Part shown: piece by piece, positions 1 to 4,350 of the stretch
Numbering within the stretch: the first letter of the stretch is position 1
Layout: the number at the start of each line of letters is the position of its first letter
From: an uncultured Kineosporia sp.
GTDB lineage: Bacteria > Actinomycetota > Actinomycetes > Actinomycetales > Kineosporiaceae
DNA length: 5,179 nt
Direction: 5' to 3'
Assembly: GCA_937859855.1 (NCBI GenBank)
Contig: CALMAR010000249.1
Span: forward strand, 1-5,179
Notes under the pieces: generated by a model
Told to the model about the DNA's origin: nothing
Database searches by the model: none
What the model saw: the letters and a program-made list of their open reading frames with translations, nothing else
Translations under genes and position numbers: made by a program

Positions 1-534
1 GGTCAGGGACGCCCGGGTGCCCCCGCTCAGGGCCGCCGGGCTGGTCGGGCCGCTGACGAAGTAGCCGACGTGCACCCGCCGGGCCGCGCCCTCGGCGTCC
101 CGGCACGCCAGGCCCGCGGCGAGGTTGCCTGGTACGTAGTCGTAGCCCATCGCGGTCACCAGGCCGACCTCCTGCATCGCGGCGCGTGGCCCGTGAACCT
201 CGAAAACCTCGCGGATGAACGCCGGCTCCCCGGTCGAGTCCAGGTAGTGCGCGCCCGCTCCCACCGCGGCCTGGACGGCGGGCTGCCCCCACCGGGCGAA
301 CGGGCCGACCAGGCTGAGCAGCACGTCCCCCCGATCGACGAGCGCCTTCACTGACTCCGGCCGGTCGACGTCGGCGACGTCATGGTCCAGGCCACCGAGG
401 CGATCGGCCAGTCGTTCGAGCCGGGCTTTGCTGCGGCCGGCCAGCACCGGCTTCTGCCCCCGCTCGACCAGCGCCTTCGCAGTCAACTGCCCGGAGTAGC
501 CGGTGGCGCCGAAGATCACGATCCTGGAGGTCAC
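1..534 (-). CDS. Saccharopine dehydrogenase-like NAD(P)-binding protein (3' end outside window)
   Basis: Reading the minus strand from a GTG at 534 gives 178 uninterrupted codons that continue past the left edge. The N-terminus starts RIVIFGATGYSGQ, a Rossmann dinucleotide-binding turn (GxxGxxG, G9, G12, G15). AGRS follows at 32-35, where the arginine is consistent with NADP preference. Residues 76-79 (VGPF) and 96-103 (HYLDSTGE) are typical of the saccharopine-dehydrogenase / trans-acting enoyl-reductase-like family. That family includes many actinobacterial oxidoreductases of unknown substrate, so true lysine metabolism should not be assumed. An AGGG about 7 nt upstream (541-545) supports the GTG start. 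The gene is divergent from the tRNA, belongs to the chromosomal backbone, and is not disturbed by the island. Confidence 0.87.
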   Translation of the reverse strand, partial: MTSRIVIFGATGYSGQLTAKALVERGQKPVLAGRSKARLERLADRLGGLDHDVADVDRPESVKALVDRGDVLLSLVGPFARWGQPAVQAAVGAGAHYLDSTGEPAFIREVFEVHGPRAAMQEVGLVTAMGYDYVPGNLAAGLACRDAEGAARRVHVGYFVSGPTSPAALSGGTRASLT

Positions 535-605
535 GACGTGACCCTACGCACCGGTAGGGCCTGCTGCCATCCCGCCCTATCGCGGCGGCGGCCGGCCCGG
601 CTTGG

Positions 606-611
606 TAGGCT
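606..611 (+). promoter_or_regulatory. Possible -10 element of the tRNA-Gly promoter
   Basis: TAGGCT lies 36 nt upstream of the mature tRNA 5' end and fits the actinobacterial TAnnnT -10 pattern. No convincing -35 hexamer is seen 16-19 nt further upstream, so this is only a candidate. The 113-nt gap between the divergent dehydrogenase gene and the tRNA holds no ORF that looks coding. Confidence 0.35.
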
Positions 612-647
612 GTGCGGCGCTCGGCCGGGCTGCCGCCCTGGCCGGTC

Positions 648-718
648 GCGGGTGTAGTTCAATGGTAGAACATCAGCTTCCCAAGCTGACAGTGCGAGTT
701 CGATTCTCGTCACCCGCT
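648..718 (+). tRNA. tRNA-Gly (anticodon CCC)
   Basis: The full cloverleaf can be folded by eye. The acceptor stem GCGGGTG (648-654) pairs with CACCCGC (711-717). The D stem is GTTC/GAAC (657-660/668-671). The anticodon stem TCAGC/GCTGA (673-677/685-689) encloses loop TTCCCAA, giving anticodon CCC at 680-682. The T arm is GCGAG-TTCGATT-CTCGT (694-710) with one G-T pair. The discriminator base is T718 and CCA is not encoded. It reads the GGG glycine codon. The 3' half from the anticodon loop onward is duplicated at 4147-4188, so this gene served as the integration target and was restored by the incoming element. The displaced copy carries G instead of A at the T-stem position equivalent to 697. 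Confidence 0.95.
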
Positions 719-735
719 CCCACGCTCCGCCGCAG
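678..735 (+). repeat. attL: tRNA-side direct repeat
   Basis: This copy runs from the anticodon loop of the tRNA to 17 nt past its 3' end and matches 4147-4204 at a constant offset of 3469. Differences occur at only three positions: 697 (A against G), 727 (C against T) and 729 (G against A). Identity ends after 735. The exact crossover cannot be placed, but the longest uninterrupted match is 698-726. Confidence 0.9.
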
Positions 736-754
736 CTCAGCGGTGATTTGATCT

Positions 755-1486
755 TCACGCATCGTTCGGCCCCGTTGTTGATTCGGCCTCCTCGTGCCCG
801 TTACGTGCCCGATCGGTTGGCGGAATAAGCGTGCTCAACCGATCCGCGATGACCCGGTCACGAGTGGATGTCGTGTGCAGGTAGATCATTGCTGCGCGGG
901 TGCTGGCGTGACCCATCCTGGCCATGAGGTCCGGCAAGGTTGCGCCCGCTTGCGCCGCGAGGGTGTTCCCGGTGTGCCGCAGATCATGAAAGTGCACGTC
1001 CTTGACCCCGGCCGCCTCAACGGCATCGGTCCAGTAGGTCTGGAAGTTGCTCCGTCGCATCGGCGCACCCTTAGGGCCGACGAACACGAGCGACGACGGC
1101 CTGTCCCCTGTGAATTCAGCGAGGTGGGCTACCACCTCCGGCAGGAGGCCCTCGGGGATGCCGACCACGCGGCGCCCGGCGTTCGTCTTCGGCCAACCTG
1201 TCACCAACGATCCGTCGGCCAGCTCCACAACGGCACGGCGGACGTGCACGTAGCCAGCTTCTGCATCGACGGATCCGCGATCCAGAGCCGCCAGCTCGCC
1301 GAATCGCAGGGAGCAGAAGGTCGCCAGCAGGACCATGAGGCGGTAACGCTTGGGCATGGCTCCCGCGACGGCGTAGACCTCGGCCACGGTAAGCACTGGC
1401 CGCTCCGGGGAACGCTCGACGGAAGCGCCCTTGATGCGGCAGGGGTTCATCCTGATCAGTCGATCGTCTACGGCCGCCACGACCAT
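755..1486 (-). pseudogene. Tyrosine recombinase/integrase, N-terminally truncated
   Basis: This is the catalytic domain of a phage-type integrase. From the ATG at 1486 it has 243 residues with the complete active site: R61 (SLRFGELAAL), K100 (WPKTNAGRR), H167 and R170 (HDLRHTGNT), H193 (MGHAST) and the nucleophile Y202 (IYLH). Homologous sequence continues upstream of the ATG: codons back to 1534 read IADFLRLDVASFIRSY and flow into VVAAVDDRLIRMNPC, the normal linker to the catalytic core. A TGA then interrupts at 1535-1537. Family members are usually about 370-400 residues with N-terminal arm-binding and core-binding domains, and most of these are missing. The gene points at the tRNA and stops 19 nt from attL. 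It may be dead, or the ATG at 1486 may give a catalytic-domain-only product. The catalytic part itself shows no frameshift. Confidence 0.85.
793..814 (+). repeat. Left copy of paired GTGCCCG heptamers (candidate integrase arm sites)
   Basis: Two GTGCCCG heptamers (794-800 and 805-811) lie 11 bp apart, about one helical turn, within the 3' end of the integrase gene. The whole 22-bp block recurs at 4030-4051 in the same orientation with two mismatches. Short direct repeats flanking the core on both arms of a reconstructed attP resemble arm-type binding sites of tyrosine integrases. The role is inferred from position. Confidence 0.55.
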
Positions 1487-1567
1487 GTACGACCGGATGA
1501 ACGAGGCAACGTCCAGCCTCAGGAAGTCGGCGATTCATCCCGATGAAGGGGTAAGGGGCCTAGTGGG

Positions 1568-1572
1568 GGAGG
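1568..1572 (+). promoter_or_regulatory. Shine-Dalgarno sequence deciding the start at 1578
   Basis: A purine run containing GGAGG ends 5 nt before the GTG at 1578. It is the only good ribosome-binding site near the 5' end of this reading frame and favours 1578 over in-frame starts further upstream, including the ATG at 1431 inside the integrase gene. Confidence 0.6.
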
Positions 1573-1577
1573 GTGAA

Positions 1578-1919
1578 GTGCAAGCCGATCGAGTGCGAGC
1601 TGAGCAGCTGGTCCGACGGCTACGCGTCCGCCTCGACGAAGCCGGGGTGGAGTCAAGTTTCCAGTTTGCCGACGAGCCAAACAGCGCCATGTGCCTGGTG
1701 TACTTCGACGTACACGGAGATCAGCAAGCATCTCTCGCCATGGTCGTGTCGGCGACCGACAGCAGGGTGGACATTCTCGATCCTGGCGACGTGCCCTGCC
1801 GGGATGAAGAAGAGCTATTACGGTATTGCCTTGCGAGAGCCAACGGCACCTCAGGCCAGATCGCTGCCAGCGCTCTTTGGGTAGCTCGCCGAAGTGGACG
1901 AAGACAACGGCGGAGTTAG
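1578..1919 (+). CDS. Unknown 113-residue protein
   Basis: The family is not recognised. The frame is open from 1431, but the part before 1578 overlaps the integrase in antisense. The GTG at 1578 is preferred because of its ribosome-binding site. The protein begins with a charged, probably helical stretch (QADRVRAEQLVRRLRVRLDEAG). Alternating hydrophobic residues typical of beta strands follow (CLVYFDVHG, ASLAMVVSA, SRVDILDPGD), then an acidic helix (RDEEELLRYCLARAN) and a strongly basic tail (ARRSGRRQRRS). There is no signal peptide or membrane segment. The alpha-beta-alpha layout suggests a small compact cytoplasmic domain. The gene diverges from the integrase remnant, only 43 nt from its last open codon, where an excisionase or the integrase N-terminus would be expected. 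The basic tail may be a frayed end. Codon use looks coding. Confidence 0.55.
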   Translation: MQADRVRAEQLVRRLRVRLDEAGVESSFQFADEPNSAMCLVYFDVHGDQQASLAMVVSATDSRVDILDPGDVPCRDEEELLRYCLARANGTSGQIAASALWVARRSGRRQRRS

Positions 1920-2038
1920 ATGCGGCTAGACACGCCCGTGCAACCTACGTGCGACTTCTGCCGGCCAACACCCACTTGCGGGCAGTCACGGGCACGAGCG
2001 TGAGCCCAAACAGCAAAACGTCTCGGGCGTGCGCGTCC

Positions 2039-2080
2039 TTCCAAGCTGGTCATGGGGGTTCGATCTTTGTCGCCCGCTCC
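2039..2080 (+). repeat. Degenerate third att copy (tRNA-Gly 3'-end fragment)
   Basis: From the AAGCTG at 2043 this stretch aligns without gaps to tRNA positions 683-720 at an offset of 1360. 28 of 38 bases match attL and 29 match attR, including GTTCGAT and an exact CCCGCTCC ending. One C is missing from the anticodon-loop part. No 5' half of a tRNA precedes it and the T stem is degraded, so it is not a tRNA gene. It is best read as an old attachment site left by an earlier integration, dividing the element into segments of about 1.36 and 2.1 kb. Continuity across the acceptor end argues against chance. Confidence 0.65.
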
Positions 2081-2092
2081 AGGCGTACCAGC

Positions 2093-2434
2093 TCATCTGT
2101 CATCGCCCGAAGGGCACTGGTCTGGTCGCTCTCGAAGGAATATCTCGATACTCTCGGCCGCCTGCTCGAGTGTCTGCACGTCGTTCCAGCGTTCGCGCAA
2201 GATGCGCCGTTGGCGAATCGGCTCAAAGACATCGGTCCAATCGTCCCGAACTGCCAGGCCCTCCGAAACGGTGAGCAATCCCGTGGACCGGCGGTCTGCG
2301 ATCACTTTCAATGTGTCGCCCTTGCAGTACTGATCAGACAGCCGTAGAGCGGCCGCCGACATCTTGTCCCAGATCGCATCCGGTCCCACCTGACGAGGAT
2401 GCCATGGTCCTGCAGCGCGACACCGGCCCCACAC
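2093..2434 (-). CDS. Uncertain hypothetical protein, at most 113 residues
   Basis: The family is not recognised. The frame opens after a TAA at 2435-2437 with GTG at 2434. That start has no ribosome-binding site. ATG at 2362, with GGGA 4 nt upstream, would give an 89-residue protein. From there the product looks like a soluble, mostly helical, charged protein (KVIADRRSTG, TVSEGLAVRDDWTDVF, RQRRILRERW, TLEQAAESIEIFLRERP). This composition is more protein-like than that of the opposite-strand reading. It stops 12 nt from the degenerate att copy, as the integrase stops near attL, so it occupies the first position of the second segment. It has no recombinase motifs. It could be a fragment of a larger lost gene. 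Confidence 0.4.
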   Translation of the reverse strand: MWGRCRAAGPWHPRQVGPDAIWDKMSAAALRLSDQYCKGDTLKVIADRRSTGLLTVSEGLAVRDDWTDVFEPIRQRRILRERWNDVQTLEQAAESIEIFLRERPDQCPSGDDR

Positions 2435-2488
2435 TTAGCATGGTGTTGCTGACAGCAGCGATTGACAGCAACCGGATCGACCGCCTTC

Positions 2489-2511
2489 GGACCTCCTCGG
2501 ACGAGGAGTCC
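2489..2511. repeat. Strong hairpin
   Basis: GGAC-C-TCCTC pairs with GAGGA-GTCC around a 4-nt GGAC loop, giving nine base pairs with one bulged C at 2493. No T-run follows on either strand, so it is not a standard intrinsic terminator. It could act in the 5' leader of the minus-strand ORF or end plus-strand readthrough. Confidence 0.5.
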
Positions 2512-2579
2512 GCTCGCTAAGCACAAGACGATCACTTCGGAACCGGCCTGAACGCCGTAAGAGCGGCTGAAAATCGGAA

Positions 2580-2595
2580 GGTCACCGCGGTGACC
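2580..2595. promoter_or_regulatory. Perfect 16-bp palindrome, candidate operator
   Basis: GGTCACCG is followed directly by its exact reverse complement CGGTGACC. The site ends 12 nt before the probable -10 box of the membrane-protein gene and covers the place where a -35 box would sit. A dimeric repressor bound here would block the promoter; an activator could also bind at this position. No regulator gene is recognised in the element, so the binding protein may be chromosomal. Confidence 0.6.
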
Positions 2596-2607
2596 CGCGG
2601 AGCGGCC

Positions 2608-2613
2608 TAGGTT
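2608..2613 (+). promoter_or_regulatory. Probable -10 box for a leaderless transcript
   Basis: TAGGTT fits the actinobacterial TAnnnT consensus. Its last base lies 7 nt before the A of the ATG at 2620, so transcription would begin at or next to the start codon. The absence of a Shine-Dalgarno sequence before this ATG agrees with a leaderless mRNA, which is common in actinobacteria. Confidence 0.6.
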
Positions 2614-2619
2614 GGCGGC

Positions 2620-3027
2620 ATGATCCGCCGAGTGGTCAGCGCGATAGCGGCTTTGATCATCTCGGCCGTGGCCACGTTGGCTGCCTACATGGCCTTTCTC
2701 GGCTGGGACCATAAGAAGGTGCTGGGGCCTGACGGCAATCTGCACGGTCCCTATGAGGCCTGGCAGGTCGTTGGATTCAGTGCCGTGATGGCGCTCATCG
2801 CCGCAGCAGTCGGCTGGGTCAGTCGGTCGCTGGCCGGTGCTATTGGCTGCACGGTGATGCTGACCGTGGGCGCCTCCATCGACGCCTCCAACGACGTAGA
2901 GAACGACGGCTTGTGGCCGCTGGGCGTGACCTTTCTCGCCATCGGCACCTTCACAGTCCTCCTTGCGATCACCTACATCGCCGCTCGCGAAAGTCGACGA
3001 CGCGACAACGTCCAAGGGACTCTTTAG
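2620..3027 (+). CDS. Small integral membrane protein with four predicted helices
   Basis: The 135-residue protein shows four hydrophobic stretches at about residues 5-29, 48-68, 71-87 and 97-122. Short polar loops separate them, for example DHKKVLGPDGNLHGPYEAW between the first two and DASNDVENDG before the last. The N-terminus begins MIRR and the C-terminus is basic (ARESRRRDNVQGTL), so by the positive-inside rule both ends probably face the cytoplasm. No catalytic, transporter or ion-binding motif is recognised. The ATG is preferred because a -10 box is placed for a leaderless start. The gene stands alone, with 206 nt before the next gene on the same strand. The palindrome over the promoter suggests regulated expression. 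The frame is intact and coding in character. Confidence 0.75.
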   Translation: MIRRVVSAIAALIISAVATLAAYMAFLGWDHKKVLGPDGNLHGPYEAWQVVGFSAVMALIAAAVGWVSRSLAGAIGCTVMLTVGASIDASNDVENDGLWPLGVTFLAIGTFTVLLAITYIAARESRRRDNVQGTL

Positions 3028-3233
3028 GGACACGAAACGCCACGACCAGGGCGCCGAACGACCACGACCGACACCGGCCGCCGAGACCTTCCGCCGCAGG
3101 TCACCGGGCATGTCGACCACCAACCGCCATTGTGGCTCGGAACTCAGCGGGTTCGGGGCCGGACGTTTCGAGGTCTTTCGAACGACTTCGCTTGATCGTC
3201 CCGTAGATCGGGATCGTCAGTCAAGATGCCCTC
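3028..3233. other. Intergenic region upstream of the LRV-repeat gene
   Basis: No gene is seen in this 206-bp stretch. It contains TTTCGA twice, 10 bp apart (3166-3171 and 3176-3181), and a cluster with GATCGTC at 3194-3200 and 3212-3218 around a small TCCCG-TAGAT-CGGGA hairpin (3199-3213). A weak -10 (CAAGAT, 3222-3227) ends exactly 7 nt before the GTG at 3234, which would make that transcript leaderless too. No good -35 is visible, so the promoter call is tentative. Confidence 0.4.
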
Positions 3234-4010
3234 GTGAGTACGAGAGCGCCGACCGTCGCAAAACGGGCGACAGCTGCGGCAGCCAGAGGGCTCACCGCCG
3301 CAGAACAGCTTGAATATTGCTCCGATCCGAGTGCAAGAGTCCGGCTCGTTGTAGCGGACCGAACCGATCTTGATGGCGGTGCCGTTTCCGCGCTGGTCAG
3401 AGACCCGGACCGGAAGGTACGACGCATCTTGGCCAAGAACCTCGCCGCACCGGTCGACGCCTTGACCGTTCTCCTCAAGGACGCTGACTTCGTGACGCGC
3501 TGGTCGGCAACACAGAACCCATCCGCGGACACGAGCGTGCACCTGGCGGCACTGGCGGGACCCCACGACGACACCGCCGAGGCGGTTGGACAACTGGGCG
3601 ACATGCTTTCCGCCACCGTCGTCGAAGCCCTGCTGAGGCACCCACATCGCCAAGCCCGACGACAACTCGCGCAGTCCACATCGTCGCCCAAAGTGCTGGA
3701 GCGGCTTGCGGTCGACCCAGCAGCTGACGTCCGCGCCGCCGTGGCCCAGTCCAACCACATCGGGGAGGCTCTGCTGCGTAGGCTTGCCGCCGACTCCCGA
3801 GCAGAGGTGAGGGCGGCAGCCGCGACAGCAGGATCGACACCTCGCGACGTCATCGAAGGACTTGCGCGCGAACGGTCCGCGAACGTGCGGTTCTGGGTCA
3901 CCGCCAGCACGCACTACGACGCGGACTTGGCCGAGCAACAGGTCGACGATCCGGACGAGGACATCCGCCAACACGCCCGCTGGCGTGCACGTCACGAGCC
4001 GCTCCCCTAG
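3234..4010 (+). CDS. Variant leucine-rich repeat (LRV/HEAT-like) protein, 258 residues
   Basis: After a basic, alanine-rich N-terminus the protein is a solenoid of about nine repeats. Landmarks DPSARVR (31), DPDRKVR (57), DADFVTR (83), HPHRQAR (136), DPAADVR (161), DSRAEVR (187), ERSANVR (213) and DPDEDIR (239) are spaced 25-26 residues, with a degenerate unit near 109. Each unit follows the pattern L-A-x-D-P-x-x-x-V-R, then A-x-x followed by a short second helix (for example VLERLA, LLRRLA, VIEGLA). This matches the LRV family, which builds right-handed superhelices; related HEAT-like solenoids serve as protein- or nucleic-acid-binding scaffolds. The N-terminal cysteine cluster that holds an iron-sulfur centre in the Azotobacter LRV protein is absent. 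There is no signal peptide, so it is probably cytoplasmic. GTG at 3234 has no ribosome-binding site and may be leaderless. It is the largest intact gene of the island and the likely cargo, but its partner is unknown. Confidence 0.8.
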   Translation: MSTRAPTVAKRATAAAARGLTAAEQLEYCSDPSARVRLVVADRTDLDGGAVSALVRDPDRKVRRILAKNLAAPVDALTVLLKDADFVTRWSATQNPSADTSVHLAALAGPHDDTAEAVGQLGDMLSATVVEALLRHPHRQARRQLAQSTSSPKVLERLAVDPAADVRAAVAQSNHIGEALLRRLAADSRAEVRAAAATAGSTPRDVIEGLARERSANVRFWVTASTHYDADLAEQQVDDPDEDIRQHARWRARHEPLP

Positions 4011-4350
4011 CGTCCCACGAAGATAGGACCGTGCCCGCTGCGTGCCCGATCCACTGGCAAATCAAGGCGCAATCACGGGCAGCAGGGGGCAGGCCGAGGA
4101 TCGGCCCACGTGCTCGCGGCCAGCTCGATTCGCTTGAGCAATCTCGTTCCCAAGCTGACAGTGCGGGTTCGATTCTCGTCACCCGCTCCCACGCTTCACC
4201 GCAGGTCGCGCAGAAGCGGACGACGCGCCGCACCTCATTCTCCCAGTCCGGCACGCCGACCTGATGGACGACGTCGCGCACGAGCGTCTCCAACCTGACC
4301 GGCTCGCCGGTCGAGTCACTGGTCGGGGTGGTCGGGTCTTCCCTGGTCAT
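3898..4350 (-). CDS. Small unknown protein whose C-terminal tail is replaced by island DNA
   Basis: The ATG at 4350 overlaps the upstream gene's stop codon (ATGA) and has GGAGG 9 nt upstream (4360-4364), so translation from it is well supported. About 50 residues come from the chromosome (including RLETLVRDVVHQVG and RRVVRFCATCGEAW). The frame then runs antisense through attR (ERVTRIEPALSAWE) and about 250 nt of island DNA to a stop at 3898, where it overlaps the end of the LRV-repeat gene. Before integration the same frame would have run antisense through the whole tRNA gene. The family is not recognised. One CxxC pair (CATC) is present. The part below 4205 is unlikely to be conserved protein. 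Confidence 0.5.
   Translation of the reverse strand: MTREDPTTPTSDSTGEPVRLETLVRDVVHQVGVPDWENEVRRVVRFCATCGEAWERVTRIEPALSAWERDCSSESSWPRARGPILGLPPAARDCALICQWIGHAAGTVLSSWDARGAARDVHASGRVGGCPRPDRRPVARPSPRRSACWR
4030..4051 (+). repeat. Right copy of paired GTGCCCG heptamers (candidate integrase arm sites)
   Basis: GTGCCCG occurs at 4031-4037 and 4042-4048 with the same 11-bp spacing and orientation as the left copy. The block starts 19 nt after the LRV-repeat stop codon. It ends 95 nt before attR, and in an excised circle it would lie on the opposite arm of attP from the left copy. Confidence 0.55.
4092..4106. repeat. Short perfect hairpin near the element's right end
   Basis: GGCCGA pairs with TCGGCC around a GGA loop. 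It lies in the 136-nt gene-free stretch between the LRV-repeat gene and attR. No T-run follows. It could be a weak terminator for the LRV-repeat gene or part of the attachment-site structure. Confidence 0.35.
4147..4204 (+). repeat. attR: displaced 3' end of tRNA-Gly
   Basis: This copy of the tRNA anticodon loop, T arm, acceptor 3' strand and 16 following bases matches attL at 55 of 58 positions. No tRNA 5' half precedes it, so it is not a functional tRNA. It marks the original chromosomal continuation of the target gene. Host DNA resumes to its right. Confidence 0.9.

Larger units (their letters stand above)
2435..2619. other. Divergent intergenic region with repeats and a hairpin
   Basis: This 185-bp gap separates the uncertain minus-strand ORF from the membrane-protein gene. 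It holds an 8-bp direct repeat TGACAGCA (2450-2457 and 2463-2470), an inverted pair GTTGCTG/CAGCAAC (2445-2451 and 2466-2472), a strong hairpin (2489-2511), a perfect 16-bp palindrome (2580-2595) and a probable -10 box (2608-2613). No convincing gene is seen in it. The density of symmetric sequence suggests a control region for one or both flanking genes. Confidence 0.5.
678..4204. mobile_element. Small integrated element at tRNA-Gly, about 3.47 kb, probably immobile
   Basis: The element is bounded by 58-bp direct repeats beginning in the anticodon loop of tRNA-Gly. A tyrosine recombinase gene sits directly inside the tRNA-side repeat and points toward it, as in actinobacterial integrative elements, prophages and phage satellites. 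The intervening DNA holds an N-terminally truncated integrase, an unknown protein, a decayed internal att copy, an uncertain minus-strand ORF, a membrane protein and an LRV-repeat protein. No replication initiator, FtsK/TraB-like translocase, relaxase, phage structural gene or excisionase is recognisable. Actinomycete integrative conjugative elements are usually around 10 kb or more, so this is either a deletion remnant or a non-autonomous island. Mobility would need an integrase supplied in trans. Confidence 0.85.

Noticed and set aside
70..657. Two plus-strand ORFs (70-354 and 382-657)
   Set aside because: They lie opposite the saccharopine dehydrogenase-like gene or across the tRNA promoter region; the minus strand carries a clear protein family and these products are low-complexity Arg/Pro/Gly-rich.
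531..758. Minus-strand ORF over the tRNA (contains ERVTRIELALSAWE)
   Set aside because: It is the antisense translation of the tRNA and att region, a familiar artefact; the tRNA explains the sequence.
794..1546. Plus-strand ORF of 250 codons
   Set aside because: It is the shadow of the integrase catalytic domain, whose active-site residues are all readable on the minus strand.
2039..2080. Possible second tRNA gene
   Set aside because: Only a degraded 3' half is present, with no acceptor 5' strand, D arm or anticodon stem upstream.
1826..2347. Plus-strand ORF of 173 codons
   Set aside because: It overlaps the end of the 113-residue gene, runs through the degenerate att copy, and has a composition less protein-like than the minus-strand frame.
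2308..3123. Minus-strand ORF of 271 codons
   Set aside because: It is antisense to the four-helix membrane protein; its product is His/Gly/Arg-rich without domains and it crosses the palindrome and promoter.
3144..3995. Minus-strand ORFs opposite the LRV-repeat gene
   Set aside because: The plus strand shows regular 26-residue repeats; the antisense frames are open only because of GC-rich codon bias.
4147..4188. Possible second tRNA-Gly at the right end
   Set aside because: Upstream bases do not supply the 5' half; it is the displaced 3' end at attR.
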